DNA of 64,000 nucleotides from Spirosoma fluviale. GTDB taxonomy: Bacteria; Bacteroidota; Bacteroidia; Cytophagales; Spirosomataceae. Position 1 is the stretch's first letter. Every line of letters begins with the position of its first letter. The stretch spans positions 1-64,000 of the forward strand of contig CAMDJW010000015.1 in NCBI GenBank assembly GCA_945901025.1, read 5' to 3'. The translations under genes and the position numbers were made by a program. Below the pieces are notes generated by a model. That model was given only the letters and a program-made list of their open reading frames with translations, had not been told where the DNA came from and did no database searches. Below are positions 46,771 to 54,947 of this stretch, piece by piece.

Positions 46771-48279
46771 TTAAAAAGGATAAATAATTTCCTTTTTAAT
46801 TTCCCTGTTGATTAGCATTTTTGAGTTTGAATTTCTCAATTTTTCCCCTAATTTTTTGGCTAAAAATTGGCCTTTATCTGGGTTGAGATTAAATAAATTA
46901 TTTTTCTCTGATAGGTCGGTGCGGGTATTATACAATTCAAAATGTTGGTCCTTGTGGAAAAATATAAGTTTCCAGTCTCCTTGGCGAATCGCACTGAAGG
47001 GTTGGACATCTGGGGATCCATTGGTCCTCATGTGTGGGTGATGCCAGGTCAAAAATCGATTTTGATTCGAATTTTTCCTTTGGATGATGGGAACTAGCGA
47101 AAGACCATCCACATGCTGTATTTTACCCTTAGGCTTAATGTTGGAAAGTTGGAGTATACTCGGAAAAATATCATCCACAATAATATTCTCATGATTGACA
47201 CTTCCTTTTTTTCCTATGCCTGACAGGACAAATGGAATTCGTAAACCTCCTTCATAACCAGAGGTTTTCCCACTTCTCAGTGGAGTATTGTAGGTATTTC
47301 TTCCATTTTTGCCTCTACCTACATCGGTCAGTCCACCGTTGTCCGAAAGGAAGACGATCACGGTATTTTCGGTTAATTTATTTTCGTCTAAATAATCGAT
47401 CCAGTCGCCTAAACTCTTGTCCATTCCTTCTACCAACGAGGCGTATTTAGCTTCTGTGCTATCAATTCCAAGGTCATAATAATGTTGGACAAATCGCTTA
47501 TCCGCTTGGATAGGCGTGTGTACCGCATAATTTGAAAACAGTAAAAAGAATGGTTTGGGATGGATTAAAACCGAATCCATCACGCGCATTGTTTCTTGGG
47601 TTAATGCTTCAGTCAGGTGAATATCTTTTCCCCAAAAGCGATTGAGATGAGGTACTGCTCGGATATCGTTGGGTGCCCCATTTGTTTTATTTCCAAAATT
47701 TTGAAGTCCAGAATAGCTAGCGGGCTGGCCAGCCGCTGAACCCCCAATATTAATTTGAAACCCATGCAAGGTAGGATTCTCACCGGGACTTCCATAGGCG
47801 CCAAAATGTGCCTTTCCAGCATGAATCGTTGCATAGCCATTTACTGATAAGATGCTAGCAATGCTCGTCGCATGAATACTATTTTTATTCTCGTATGGAC
47901 TTAACCCGTTCATATTCCAGGCAGGCACATCAAATTTGGGATCTCCTCCTTCCTCCGGATTTTTGTCTTTTTGGAAAGTCCAGGAAGTAACTTTATGGGA
48001 AAGAGCATTCATTCCAGTGAGTAAAGAAACGCGAGTCGGTGTACAGTTTTGATTCGCATAGGCGTGCGTGAACTTAACTCCTCGGGCAGCTAATTTTTCC
48101 AAATTAGGTGTTCGGTATAAAGAATTCCAAGGCGTTTTTTGGTCGGCAAATGGGAGGGATAGATCTTGCCAACCGAGATCATCGACTAAAAAGATGAGGA
48201 AATTTTTGGGTTTTTGTTTTTCGGCGAACAGAGAAAAGCTGTATAAAAACGCCCCTAGTAACAGGATTTTTTTCATCAT
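46771..48279 (-). CDS. Exported type I sulfatase
   Basis: Formylglycine-dependent sulfatase, expected in the periplasm or at the surface, of 502 residues. It has a signal peptide (MMKKILLLGAFLYSFSLFA), the metal-binding pair in LVDDLGWQD, and the maturation motif Cys79-Thr-Pro-Thr-Arg83 (NQNCTPTRVSLLTG), where Cys79 would be oxidised to formylglycine. Lysine/histidine in HAGKAHFG and Asp-Asn in LSDNGG complete the site. The frame could extend to 48357, but ATG 48279 overlaps the upstream stop as TAATG and begins the signal peptide. The maturation enzyme is not in the window. Substrate unknown; a sulfated polysaccharide is possible. Confidence 0.92.
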   Translation of the reverse strand: MMKKILLLGAFLYSFSLFAEKQKPKNFLIFLVDDLGWQDLSLPFADQKTPWNSLYRTPNLEKLAARGVKFTHAYANQNCTPTRVSLLTGMNALSHKVTSWTFQKDKNPEEGGDPKFDVPAWNMNGLSPYENKNSIHATSIASILSVNGYATIHAGKAHFGAYGSPGENPTLHGFQINIGGSAAGQPASYSGLQNFGNKTNGAPNDIRAVPHLNRFWGKDIHLTEALTQETMRVMDSVLIHPKPFFLLFSNYAVHTPIQADKRFVQHYYDLGIDSTEAKYASLVEGMDKSLGDWIDYLDENKLTENTVIVFLSDNGGLTDVGRGKNGRNTYNTPLRSGKTSGYEGGLRIPFVLSGIGKKGSVNHENIIVDDIFPSILQLSNIKPKGKIQHVDGLSLVPIIQRKNSNQNRFLTWHHPHMRTNGSPDVQPFSAIRQGDWKLIFFHKDQHFELYNTRTDLSEKNNLFNLNPDKGQFLAKKLGEKLRNSNSKMLINREIKKEIIYPF

Positions 48280-48704
48280 TATTTCATGGGGGTTGAGTGC
48301 ATTAACTCCATTCGCCAGCGACCTTTTTCTTTTCGTAAAATAGCTGATTCGAGCCATTTTATGGTTGTATTTCTAGTTTTTGATGTTATTTCCGCTTTGT
48401 TTTTATAATAAACCCAAGCCCGATTTTTCTCTATTTTAGTCTCAATGAAATCGAACGAATTTAGCCTCAAGTAACCTTCTGGTTTGGGCCTGCTTATCTT
48501 GTTAGCCAGCGTGTCAATCGTCCAAATTTCTCCGTTTTCTAACAGAATAAATCCATCTAAAACTTCCGCTTTCATTTGAGGAATGTTGGCTACACTTAAT
48601 GCATCAAAAAAGCGATTGATTACTTGTTGGACTTCTACTTTTTCTGTCGTTTGGGCAAAAGAAAATTGGGTATAAAGAAGAAAGATTAAGGCTATTTTTT
48701 TCAT
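48279..48704 (-). CDS. Exported NTF2-like (SnoaL-type) protein
   Basis: A 141-residue protein with a signal peptide (MKKIALIFLLYTQFSFA) and an NTF2-like cone fold (VEVQQVINRFFDALSVAN at the start, GRWRMELMHSTP at the end). Sequence in the middle differs greatly from the NTF2-like protein at 30196. It begins 4 bases after the PhyH stop and its stop codon overlaps the sulfatase start (TAATG), so it is the middle gene of a three-gene operon. Function unknown. Confidence 0.75.
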   Translation of the reverse strand: MKKIALIFLLYTQFSFAQTTEKVEVQQVINRFFDALSVANIPQMKAEVLDGFILLENGEIWTIDTLANKISRPKPEGYLRLNSFDFIETKIEKNRAWVYYKNKAEITSKTRNTTIKWLESAILRKEKGRWRMELMHSTPMK

Positions 48705-48708
48705 TTAA

Positions 48709-49656
48709 TTATAGCTTACTCGCTAAAAACCTTAGAATCTTGGGTAGTTTAATGTGGTTGTTTATAGCATATAAACTTCCTCTTGTTCTCACTAGCTGTG
48801 CATTGTTACCATTAAAGTTTTGCTCGGCTATTTTGCCTGTTTTAATATCTACTAAATTTCTTCTAATAAATAATTCCTTGGTCACCATATTGGATAGCAT
48901 TGGTGTGTAGTAAATGCAGTTCTCAAAATAATAATGGGTCACCTGTGAATACCTGGTGCTTTTGGGATCCTCTACTGGACTTCCTCCATGTATAATATTA
49001 GAAGACCAAATCAGCGTATCTCCTTTTTTTGCCAAAAACTTTTTCTTTTTATAGGAACTCTTTTCCATTAAATCTTCCATAAATGTCTCGTACTCAGGAT
49101 AGTTTTCATATGAAGTATCCTCGGTAGTATTTTTGAAATCAGAAAAATTATATTCTGGATTTCGATGTGATCCTGGATAATAGAACAAAGGGCCATTCTC
49201 TTCCGTTATATCTTCTAGAGCGACCCATACGCCACACATGTATCTAGCAGGTAAGGAACTGAAATGTAAGGTGTCGGAATGTGCTTTTTGTTGGGTCCCA
49301 ACTTTAAAATTTAGTGTTTGAAAGGGCACAGGCTCTCTTTCGTATAACATTTTTAGCGTGTCCATGATTTTAGGGTGACAAGCTAATTCTTTAATAGGAT
49401 CAGAATATTGCCATAGATCTTGGATTCGAATGTTATTTCTGAACGTCTGAATAGGGAAATTTTCATTAAATCCTTTTTCATTCATTTCCGATTTAATTTT
49501 ATCAATTAACTCATTTGAAAAAACATTAGAAAGCACAATGAAGCCATTTTCATAATATTCTGAAGCCAATTTTTTATCCTGTACAGATATATTTTTAGTT
49601 TTAATGATATCCGAAAAAAATGGGGATTCTACCCATGGTAAATTCATCTGAGACAT
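48709..49656 (-). CDS. Phytanoyl-CoA dioxygenase (PhyH) family oxygenase
   Basis: Fe(II)/2-oxoglutarate-type oxygenase of 315 residues. The iron triad is visible: the HxD pair in QKAHSDTLHF near residues 126-128 and the distal histidine in IIHGGSPVEDP near 222, followed by an arginine that could bind 2-oxoglutarate. The segment ITEENGPLFYYPGSHRNPEY is typical of PhyH proteins. Members hydroxylate very varied small molecules, so the substrate is open. The frame opens at TTG 49683, but that lies inside the promoter; ATG 49656 (MSQMNLPW) is better. First gene of the operon with the NTF2-like gene and sulfatase. Confidence 0.86.
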   Translation of the reverse strand: MSQMNLPWVESPFFSDIIKTKNISVQDKKLASEYYENGFIVLSNVFSNELIDKIKSEMNEKGFNENFPIQTFRNNIRIQDLWQYSDPIKELACHPKIMDTLKMLYEREPVPFQTLNFKVGTQQKAHSDTLHFSSLPARYMCGVWVALEDITEENGPLFYYPGSHRNPEYNFSDFKNTTEDTSYENYPEYETFMEDLMEKSSYKKKKFLAKKGDTLIWSSNIIHGGSPVEDPKSTRYSQVTHYYFENCIYYTPMLSNMVTKELFIRRNLVDIKTGKIAEQNFNGNNAQLVRTRGSLYAINNHIKLPKILRFLASKL

Positions 49657-49680
49657 ATTAATTTCATTTTGAATAATTTC

Positions 49681-49688
49681 CAAATATA
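49681..49688 (-). promoter_or_regulatory. Probable -7 promoter element of the PhyH-NTF2-sulfatase operon
   Basis: On the minus strand this reads TATATTTG, an exact TAnnTTTG. It predicts a start near 49675, about 20 bases before ATG 49656. No good -33 element. Confidence 0.5.
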
Positions 49689-49735
49689 AGAGAATCCAAT
49701 TATTTATTTAACTTAGATTTTCAAAACTTATTTAC

Positions 49736-50662
49736 ATGCAAAGACGCGACTTCCTTCAATCTTCAATTTTAGCTTCAGGTTTGACATCTATTTCTGGAGC
49801 GAATCCAATCATCGCCAAACCGGCTTTAGAACCAAAAATAAAACTAAGCGTTTCCAGTTATTCGTATTGGCATTTCAAGGGAGAGCAATTTCCAATTGAA
49901 AAGGTTATTGACGATGCGGCTGCTTTGGGTTTAGAAGGGATTGATATTTTGCACAGACAAATGAAAAGTGAGGATAATGCCTATATGCAAAATATTAAAA
50001 AACATGCATTTCTGAACGGCATCGCCTTGACTTGCTTGTCGATTCATCAGGGTTTCGTGACTCCAGATAAAGCTGAATTGAAAAAGCATGTGGATCATAC
50101 GATTCATTGCATTGAATTGGCCTATAAGATGGGAATTCCTTGTTTGCGCTTAAATACGGGCCGCTGGAATACCATCAAATCGTTTGATGATTTAATGAAA
50201 AATAGGGGCATTGAACCCATTTTACCAGGCTATACAGAAACAGATGGATATAAATGGTGCGTGGAAGGTATTCAACAATGTTTAGCTAAGGCTGAAGAAT
50301 GTGGTGTATTACTCGCTTTGGAGAATCACTGGGGGCTGGGTTCCACTCCGGAAGGAATGTTAAAAATACACGAAACAGTTAATTCCCCATGGCTTGGTCT
50401 TCTCATGGATACCGGTAATTTCTTGGAAGAGCCCTACGATAAACTAGAGAAAATTGCTTCGAAAACAAGTTTTGTTCAAGCCAAAACGTATTATGGTGGT
50501 GGCGAATGGTATTCTCTTGAACTTGATTATAAGCGTATTATTCAAATTTTAAAGAAGGTGAATTACCAAGGCTATATTTCCATTGAATTTGAGGGGAAAG
50601 AAGCTGCGTCCACCGGCGTTCGTAAAAGCGTGGAACTGCTTAGAAAGGCTTTGGCCTCATAA
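49736..50662 (+). CDS. Tat-exported sugar phosphate isomerase/epimerase family (TIM barrel) protein
   Basis: A 308-residue xylose-isomerase-like TIM-barrel (AP_endonuc_2) protein. It carries a twin-arginine signal (RRDFLQSSILASGLTSISGA), so it folds before export to the periplasm. Metal-binding residues are suggested by ALENHWGLGS, LLMDTGNF, and ISIEFEGKEA. The family acts on sugars or inositols; the substrate is not evident. It is divergent from the PhyH operon, and its stop overlaps the LolA-like gene by 6 bases. Confidence 0.85.
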   Translation: MQRRDFLQSSILASGLTSISGANPIIAKPALEPKIKLSVSSYSYWHFKGEQFPIEKVIDDAAALGLEGIDILHRQMKSEDNAYMQNIKKHAFLNGIALTCLSIHQGFVTPDKAELKKHVDHTIHCIELAYKMGIPCLRLNTGRWNTIKSFDDLMKNRGIEPILPGYTETDGYKWCVEGIQQCLAKAEECGVLLALENHWGLGSTPEGMLKIHETVNSPWLGLLMDTGNFLEEPYDKLEKIASKTSFVQAKTYYGGGEWYSLELDYKRIIQILKKVNYQGYISIEFEGKEAASTGVRKSVELLRKALAS

Positions 50663-51313
50663 TGCGTTGATGTTGTAATTGGAAAACTGAATATTGATTT
50701 TTCCAGTTTTACTCACATTTTTGGGTTCTTCAGGCGAGGCAGACCGATTGATATCGACCACGACACCTTTGGGAATTTTGAATTTTTTCACATCCACAGA
50801 AAAGGTTAATTCATCTGGAAGACCATATTCTTTTTGTTTCCCATATTGGTAATCTGCGACTACGGTTCCATTCGTCCGAGTGGTAATTTGAGATTTTAAG
50901 ATCAATACTTCGTCAGTGTCTACCCATATTTTAGCTAGCACAATTTCGCCAGCATCATTGCTAGGTAATAGGGTAATTGATTCGGTTTTGATTTTTTGGA
51001 CGACCTCGTAACCCGTAAAAATAGCGGTATAACTCGCTTTGTTTTTCAGCATAATCGCCAAGTCAGTGAAGCCTTTTTTAGGTAAAATGGCTATCCCTTG
51101 CGTTTTCATTTTGATCTCATCCGGCTGCTTAAATTCTATTTTAGCTTTCACGGGTAGAATTTTAATTAAGGGGATATCGGATTTGATTCTTGCGTCTACG
51201 GTATAGTTTTTGACGCGGTTCATGTGGCTAATGACGGATGCGACGGTTTTGTTGGCATCCTGACCCAAAACCATATTGGACACACAAAGCAATAAAAATA
51301 GTCGGAGCATCAT
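50657..51313 (-). CDS. Exported LolA-like outer-membrane lipoprotein-sorting-type protein
   Basis: A 218-residue protein with a signal peptide (about 1-17, ending MVLGQD). Its half-barrel pattern (DARIKSDIPLIKILPVKAKIEFKQPDEIKMK) resembles the LolA/LolB superfamily. It is probably a periplasmic lipid-binding protein rather than true LolA, as it is the third gene of an ABC transporter unit: its start overlaps the permease stop by 4 bases. That arrangement suggests a link to the transporter's cargo. Confidence 0.7.
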   Translation of the reverse strand: MMLRLFLLLCVSNMVLGQDANKTVASVISHMNRVKNYTVDARIKSDIPLIKILPVKAKIEFKQPDEIKMKTQGIAILPKKGFTDLAIMLKNKASYTAIFTGYEVVQKIKTESITLLPSNDAGEIVLAKIWVDTDEVLILKSQITTRTNGTVVADYQYGKQKEYGLPDELTFSVDVKKFKIPKGVVVDINRSASPEEPKNVSKTGKINIQFSNYNINAL

Positions 51314-52155
51314 GCGGTTATATCTTTTTTATTGAACACATAAATCGAAATGGAAATCAAAAGAACGTTGTGAATGAACAAAATTAAGATGGAGTTTTTG
51401 ATGTCTTGAATCGGGAGCGGATCTTCAAAAAACGAACGCCAAGAAGCCATGTGGGTAGTCAGTAAAAAAGGCCTTACGGAATCAAATACATGGACGTCTA
51501 GCGTCCCAATGATAGTAAATAAAAGAATAATGGACATGGTGGTCACGATCGGTCCGATCGAATTATCGGTAAAACAAGACAGGCAAATGGATAAAGAACT
51601 GACGGTAAAAAGCGCTAAAAAGGCGACTAAAAATCCACCTAAATAACGCCAATTGACATCCGCCTCTTGCAAAATCACCAATCCATCACTATTTAAAACC
51701 ATTAAATCACCGGTTCCAAATAACATTTTTCCCATGATGACCGACATAAATCCCAGCCAAATAATCACAATTAAGGTGTAAATTCCTCCTGCGATAAATT
51801 TCGAAAGGAGCAAAGAAGTTCTGGAAATCGGTTGGGTTAACAACATGCGAATGGTTCCCATGGCGGCTTCTCCAGAAACTAAATCGCCCGTCACGAGTGC
51901 GATCAATAATGGGATTTGGACAATCAGCATTTGAAGAATAATGAAAGCAACTAAGTTCCCATTTAACACATTTCCTTCAAAGCTTAGCGTCTGTTCAAAA
52001 GACGAGGTGACAAACGAAATGACGGACATGCCATCTGATTTTAAGGCGAATAAGATGACGCCCACTAATACAGTTATTGCGGCAATGCCCAAATAACTTC
52101 TTGGCTTAAGAGCGATTTTAATTACTTCGTTATAAATGCTTTTGATGAAAATCAT
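51310..52155 (-). CDS. ABC-2 type transporter permease
   Basis: A 281-residue inner-membrane protein with about six membrane helices and the ABC-2 motif SGEAAMGTIRMLLTQPISRTS between helices 2 and 3. It overlaps the ATPase gene by 4 bases upstream and the LolA-like gene by 4 downstream. It forms an exporter with the ATPase; the cargo is unknown. Confidence 0.88.
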   Translation of the reverse strand: MIFIKSIYNEVIKIALKPRSYLGIAAITVLVGVILFALKSDGMSVISFVTSSFEQTLSFEGNVLNGNLVAFIILQMLIVQIPLLIALVTGDLVSGEAAMGTIRMLLTQPISRTSLLLSKFIAGGIYTLIVIIWLGFMSVIMGKMLFGTGDLMVLNSDGLVILQEADVNWRYLGGFLVAFLALFTVSSLSICLSCFTDNSIGPIVTTMSIILLFTIIGTLDVHVFDSVRPFLLTTHMASWRSFFEDPLPIQDIKNSILILFIHNVLLISISIYVFNKKDITA

Positions 52156-53063
52156 GCGTTGACCATTTTAATGAAATAATCCTCTAATTTTCGTTTCGCC
52201 TCGATGGAAAAAATACCAATTCCCGCATGGACTAGGTCTTTGTTTAACTCGCTAATCTTAGATTTTTCCATGGGTAATTCAATGCTTGTCTCATTGATGT
52301 CCGTTATGTGGATGTTTGGATATTGACTCATGATCAGCGCTTTCGATTTATCTTTATCGGAAACTTCTAATCTGACCACTAAATCTTCATTGTTCATTAA
52401 TGCCTTTACATCCCCTTCCACGACTGAAACTCCTTTGTTGATAATCACCATTCGGTTACAAATGATTTCTATTTCGGCCAAATTATGGGAAGATAAAATC
52501 ACCGTTTTATGCTGTTCATTCTTTAATCGAAGGATTAAATTTCGGATGTCAATGATCCCTTGAGGATCTAAACCGGTAGTGGGCTCATCCAATACAATCA
52601 GATCTGGATTGTGCAATAATGTCTGTGCGATGCCCAACCTTTGCTTCATTCCGTGCGAGAAACTTGAGAATTTATCTTGTTCTCGGCCCCCAAGTCCCAC
52701 AAAATCGAGCATCTTGTAAATTTCTTTTTTGCCAACGGACACGCGGGAGAGTCTAGAAAAAATTTCTAAATTTTTATAGGCGGATAGATATTTGTAGAAA
52801 TCGGGCTTTTCAATAATGCTTCCGGTCCGAGATAAAATCTCATTTCGATCTGTGAAAATGGATTTTCCAAATATTTTAATGGTTCCCGAGTCGGGTTTAA
52901 TGAGGGAAAGCATGCATCTGATCGTCGTGCTTTTTCCGGCTCCATTAGGACCTAAAAAACCATAAACATCTCCTTGGTTGACATGAAAACTTACATTTTT
53001 GATGGCTTCAAAATGTCCAAATTTTTTTGTCAAAGATTGGATTTCAATAATACGTTCGGACAT
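52152..53063 (-). CDS. ABC transporter ATP-binding protein
   Basis: A 303-residue ATPase of the drug/copper/gliding-type exporter family. It has Walker A GPNGAGKST near residues 38-46, the signature FSHGMKQRLGIAQ, and Walker B LIVLDEPTTGLDP, followed by a C-terminal extension of about 80 residues. It is the first gene of the three-gene ABC unit. No clean promoter was seen in the 55 bases before the cupin gene. Confidence 0.92.
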   Translation of the reverse strand: MSERIIEIQSLTKKFGHFEAIKNVSFHVNQGDVYGFLGPNGAGKSTTIRCMLSLIKPDSGTIKIFGKSIFTDRNEILSRTGSIIEKPDFYKYLSAYKNLEIFSRLSRVSVGKKEIYKMLDFVGLGGREQDKFSSFSHGMKQRLGIAQTLLHNPDLIVLDEPTTGLDPQGIIDIRNLILRLKNEQHKTVILSSHNLAEIEIICNRMVIINKGVSVVEGDVKALMNNEDLVVRLEVSDKDKSKALIMSQYPNIHITDINETSIELPMEKSKISELNKDLVHAGIGIFSIEAKRKLEDYFIKMVNA

Positions 53064-53118
53064 AATTGGGGCAAAAAACTATTTAATAAACTCCAAAAGC
53101 AATAAAAAGTTCAATCTT

Positions 53119-53451
53119 TTAAAGGAAATCATCACGCCGAGGGCTGAATACGTCAATTAATTCACCCTCCTCCAAGCATACCGCCCCATGAATCTCGCCA
53201 GTGGGGACAAAATACACATCGCCAGCCTCTAAAATCGATTTCTCTGAACCTATGGTAATTTCGAATTTGCCTTTTGAAACATAGGATGCTTGCGTATGCG
53301 GATGGTGGTGTAAGGTTCCAATGGCATGTTGGTCAAAACCCACTTTTACGATCATCATGGATTCATTTTGTGCCATTACTTTCCTTCTTATTCCGTCTCC
53401 TAATTCGATCCAATCCACCAATGCGTCCTCTATGAGTTTTTCTGATTTCAT
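53119..53451 (-). CDS. Cupin-domain protein
   Basis: A 110-residue single cupin. It shows HHHPHTQASYVSKGKFEITIG and a second motif GDVYFVPTGEIHGAVCLEEGE, giving the usual metal-binding histidines. Such small cupins are metal-dependent enzymes (for example KdgF-like) or ligand sensors; there is no DNA-binding domain. It is divergent from the permease gene of the glutamylation operon at a distance of about 150 bases, which may link the two. Confidence 0.85.
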   Translation of the reverse strand: MKSEKLIEDALVDWIELGDGIRRKVMAQNESMMIVKVGFDQHAIGTLHHHPHTQASYVSKGKFEITIGSEKSILEAGDVYFVPTGEIHGAVCLEEGELIDVFSPRRDDFL

Positions 53452-53603
53452 TATAAAATTTATTTTGAAGGAATTAGGTTTGATTTTCCCAAAAATGCAT
53501 TCAATTCTTTAATATTTATTTAAATTCGTTTTAAAGAATGAGAGGTCTTGTTGATTTTAAATTTTAACTTTTATTCGACAAGCCATTTTAAATTTACTTT
53601 TGA

Positions 53604-54947
53604 ATGCAAGATAATTCAAGCGAAAGTGACAATCAAGCACATTTGAAAAAAGTACTTAGTCCTTTAATGTTATGGGGACTCGGGGTAGGTTATGTCATTT
53701 CCGGCATGTATTTCGGTTGGAATTTAGGTTTAAAAGAGGGCGGAACGCTGGGTTTGGCCATTGCCACTGGCATTGTCATTGTGCTTTATGCTTGCTTTAG
53801 TTTCTCCTATGCGGAATTAGCTTGTGCTATTCCAAAGGCTGGTGGGGTTTTTGATTATGCCAATAAAGCCTTTGGGGATCATGTAGGATTCATGGCAGGC
53901 ATCGCCCAAATGATCGAATTTATTTTTGCACCGCCCGCTATTGCCTTTGGAATTGGTGCCTATTTTAATCTATTTTTCCCTGATATACCCATCCTTTGGA
54001 TTTCCTTATCGGCCTATTTTATCTTCACCGCTTTAAATATATATGGGGTAAAAGCCGCGGCAACTTTTGAATTATGGATTACCATCATTGCTGTGGTGGA
54101 AATTTTAATTTTTGCGGGGGTTACCTTGCCCCATTTCAAATGGGCCAATATGCAGCAAAATGCATGGCCTAATGGTTGGTTTGGTGTTATTGCCGCTTTA
54201 CCCTTTGCCATTTGGTTTTTCTTGGGCATTGAGGGATTGGCCAATGTAGCCGAAGAGGCAAAAAATCCTCAAAAAGATATTCAACGAGGTTTTGGTTCTG
54301 CATTGTTCACCCTAGTGATTTTATGTGTGTTGGTATTTGTCGCTGCCATTGGGGTAGGGGGTTGGGAAGCGATTGTTTTTAAAAATGGCCTATCCGGTGA
54401 AACCTCAGACTCGCCGCTTCCATTAGCCATGGGTCAAATTGTGGGCGCTAATTCTTTGCTTTTTCATTTACTGCTGACCGTGGGTCTTTTTGGTTTAATT
54501 GCTTCTTTTCATGGATTGATTTTGGCGGCGGGTAGATCTACTTATGAGTTTGGTTTTAAAGGTTTTGCTCCTCGTTTTTTAGGAAAATTACATCCTAGAT
54601 TTTTGACGCCAACCAACGCCCTTTTGTTCAATATGGGAATTGGTATTCTGGCATTATTGACCAATAAAACAGCCGAAATTATTACGATTTCCGTGATGGG
54701 AGCTTTGACGCTTTATTTTATCGCCATGCTTTCATTGCTTCGCTTGCGTAAAAATGAACCGCATTTACCCCGACCTTTCTCCGTACCACTGTACCCTTGG
54801 ACGCCGATTTGCTCCTTAATTATTTCTGGAGGAGCGTTCGTTCTAATCGCGTACAATAATTCAAATTTGTTTTTTATTTATGCAGGGATCATCCAAATTT
54901 GCTTCCTTCTATTTAAATTGTTTGTTCCAAAAAAACCTGTTTTATGA
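53604..54947 (+). CDS. Ethanolamine permease-type amino acid transporter
   Basis: Inner-membrane APC-superfamily transporter, 447 residues, about 12 helices. The start LMLWGLGVGYVISGMYFGWN followed by LKEGGTLGLAIATG is characteristic of the ethanolamine permease subfamily. It is the first gene of five tightly packed genes; its stop overlaps the ligase gene by 4 bases (ATGATGA). The second-half motifs NVAEEAKNPQKDIQRG and AAGRSTYEFG are usual for the family. A TACTTTTG at 53595-53602 sits just 1 base before the ATG and cannot act as the promoter of this start. Confidence 0.85.
   Translation: MQDNSSESDNQAHLKKVLSPLMLWGLGVGYVISGMYFGWNLGLKEGGTLGLAIATGIVIVLYACFSFSYAELACAIPKAGGVFDYANKAFGDHVGFMAGIAQMIEFIFAPPAIAFGIGAYFNLFFPDIPILWISLSAYFIFTALNIYGVKAAATFELWITIIAVVEILIFAGVTLPHFKWANMQQNAWPNGWFGVIAALPFAIWFFLGIEGLANVAEEAKNPQKDIQRGFGSALFTLVILCVLVFVAAIGVGGWEAIVFKNGLSGETSDSPLPLAMGQIVGANSLLFHLLLTVGLFGLIASFHGLILAAGRSTYEFGFKGFAPRFLGKLHPRFLTPTNALLFNMGIGILALLTNKTAEIITISVMGALTLYFIAMLSLLRLRKNEPHLPRPFSVPLYPWTPICSLIISGGAFVLIAYNNSNLFFIYAGIIQICFLLFKLFVPKKPVL

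Noticed and set aside
48280-48357. 26-codon N-terminal extension of the sulfatase frame
   Set aside because: It overlaps the NTF2-like gene and precedes a clear signal peptide starting at 48279.
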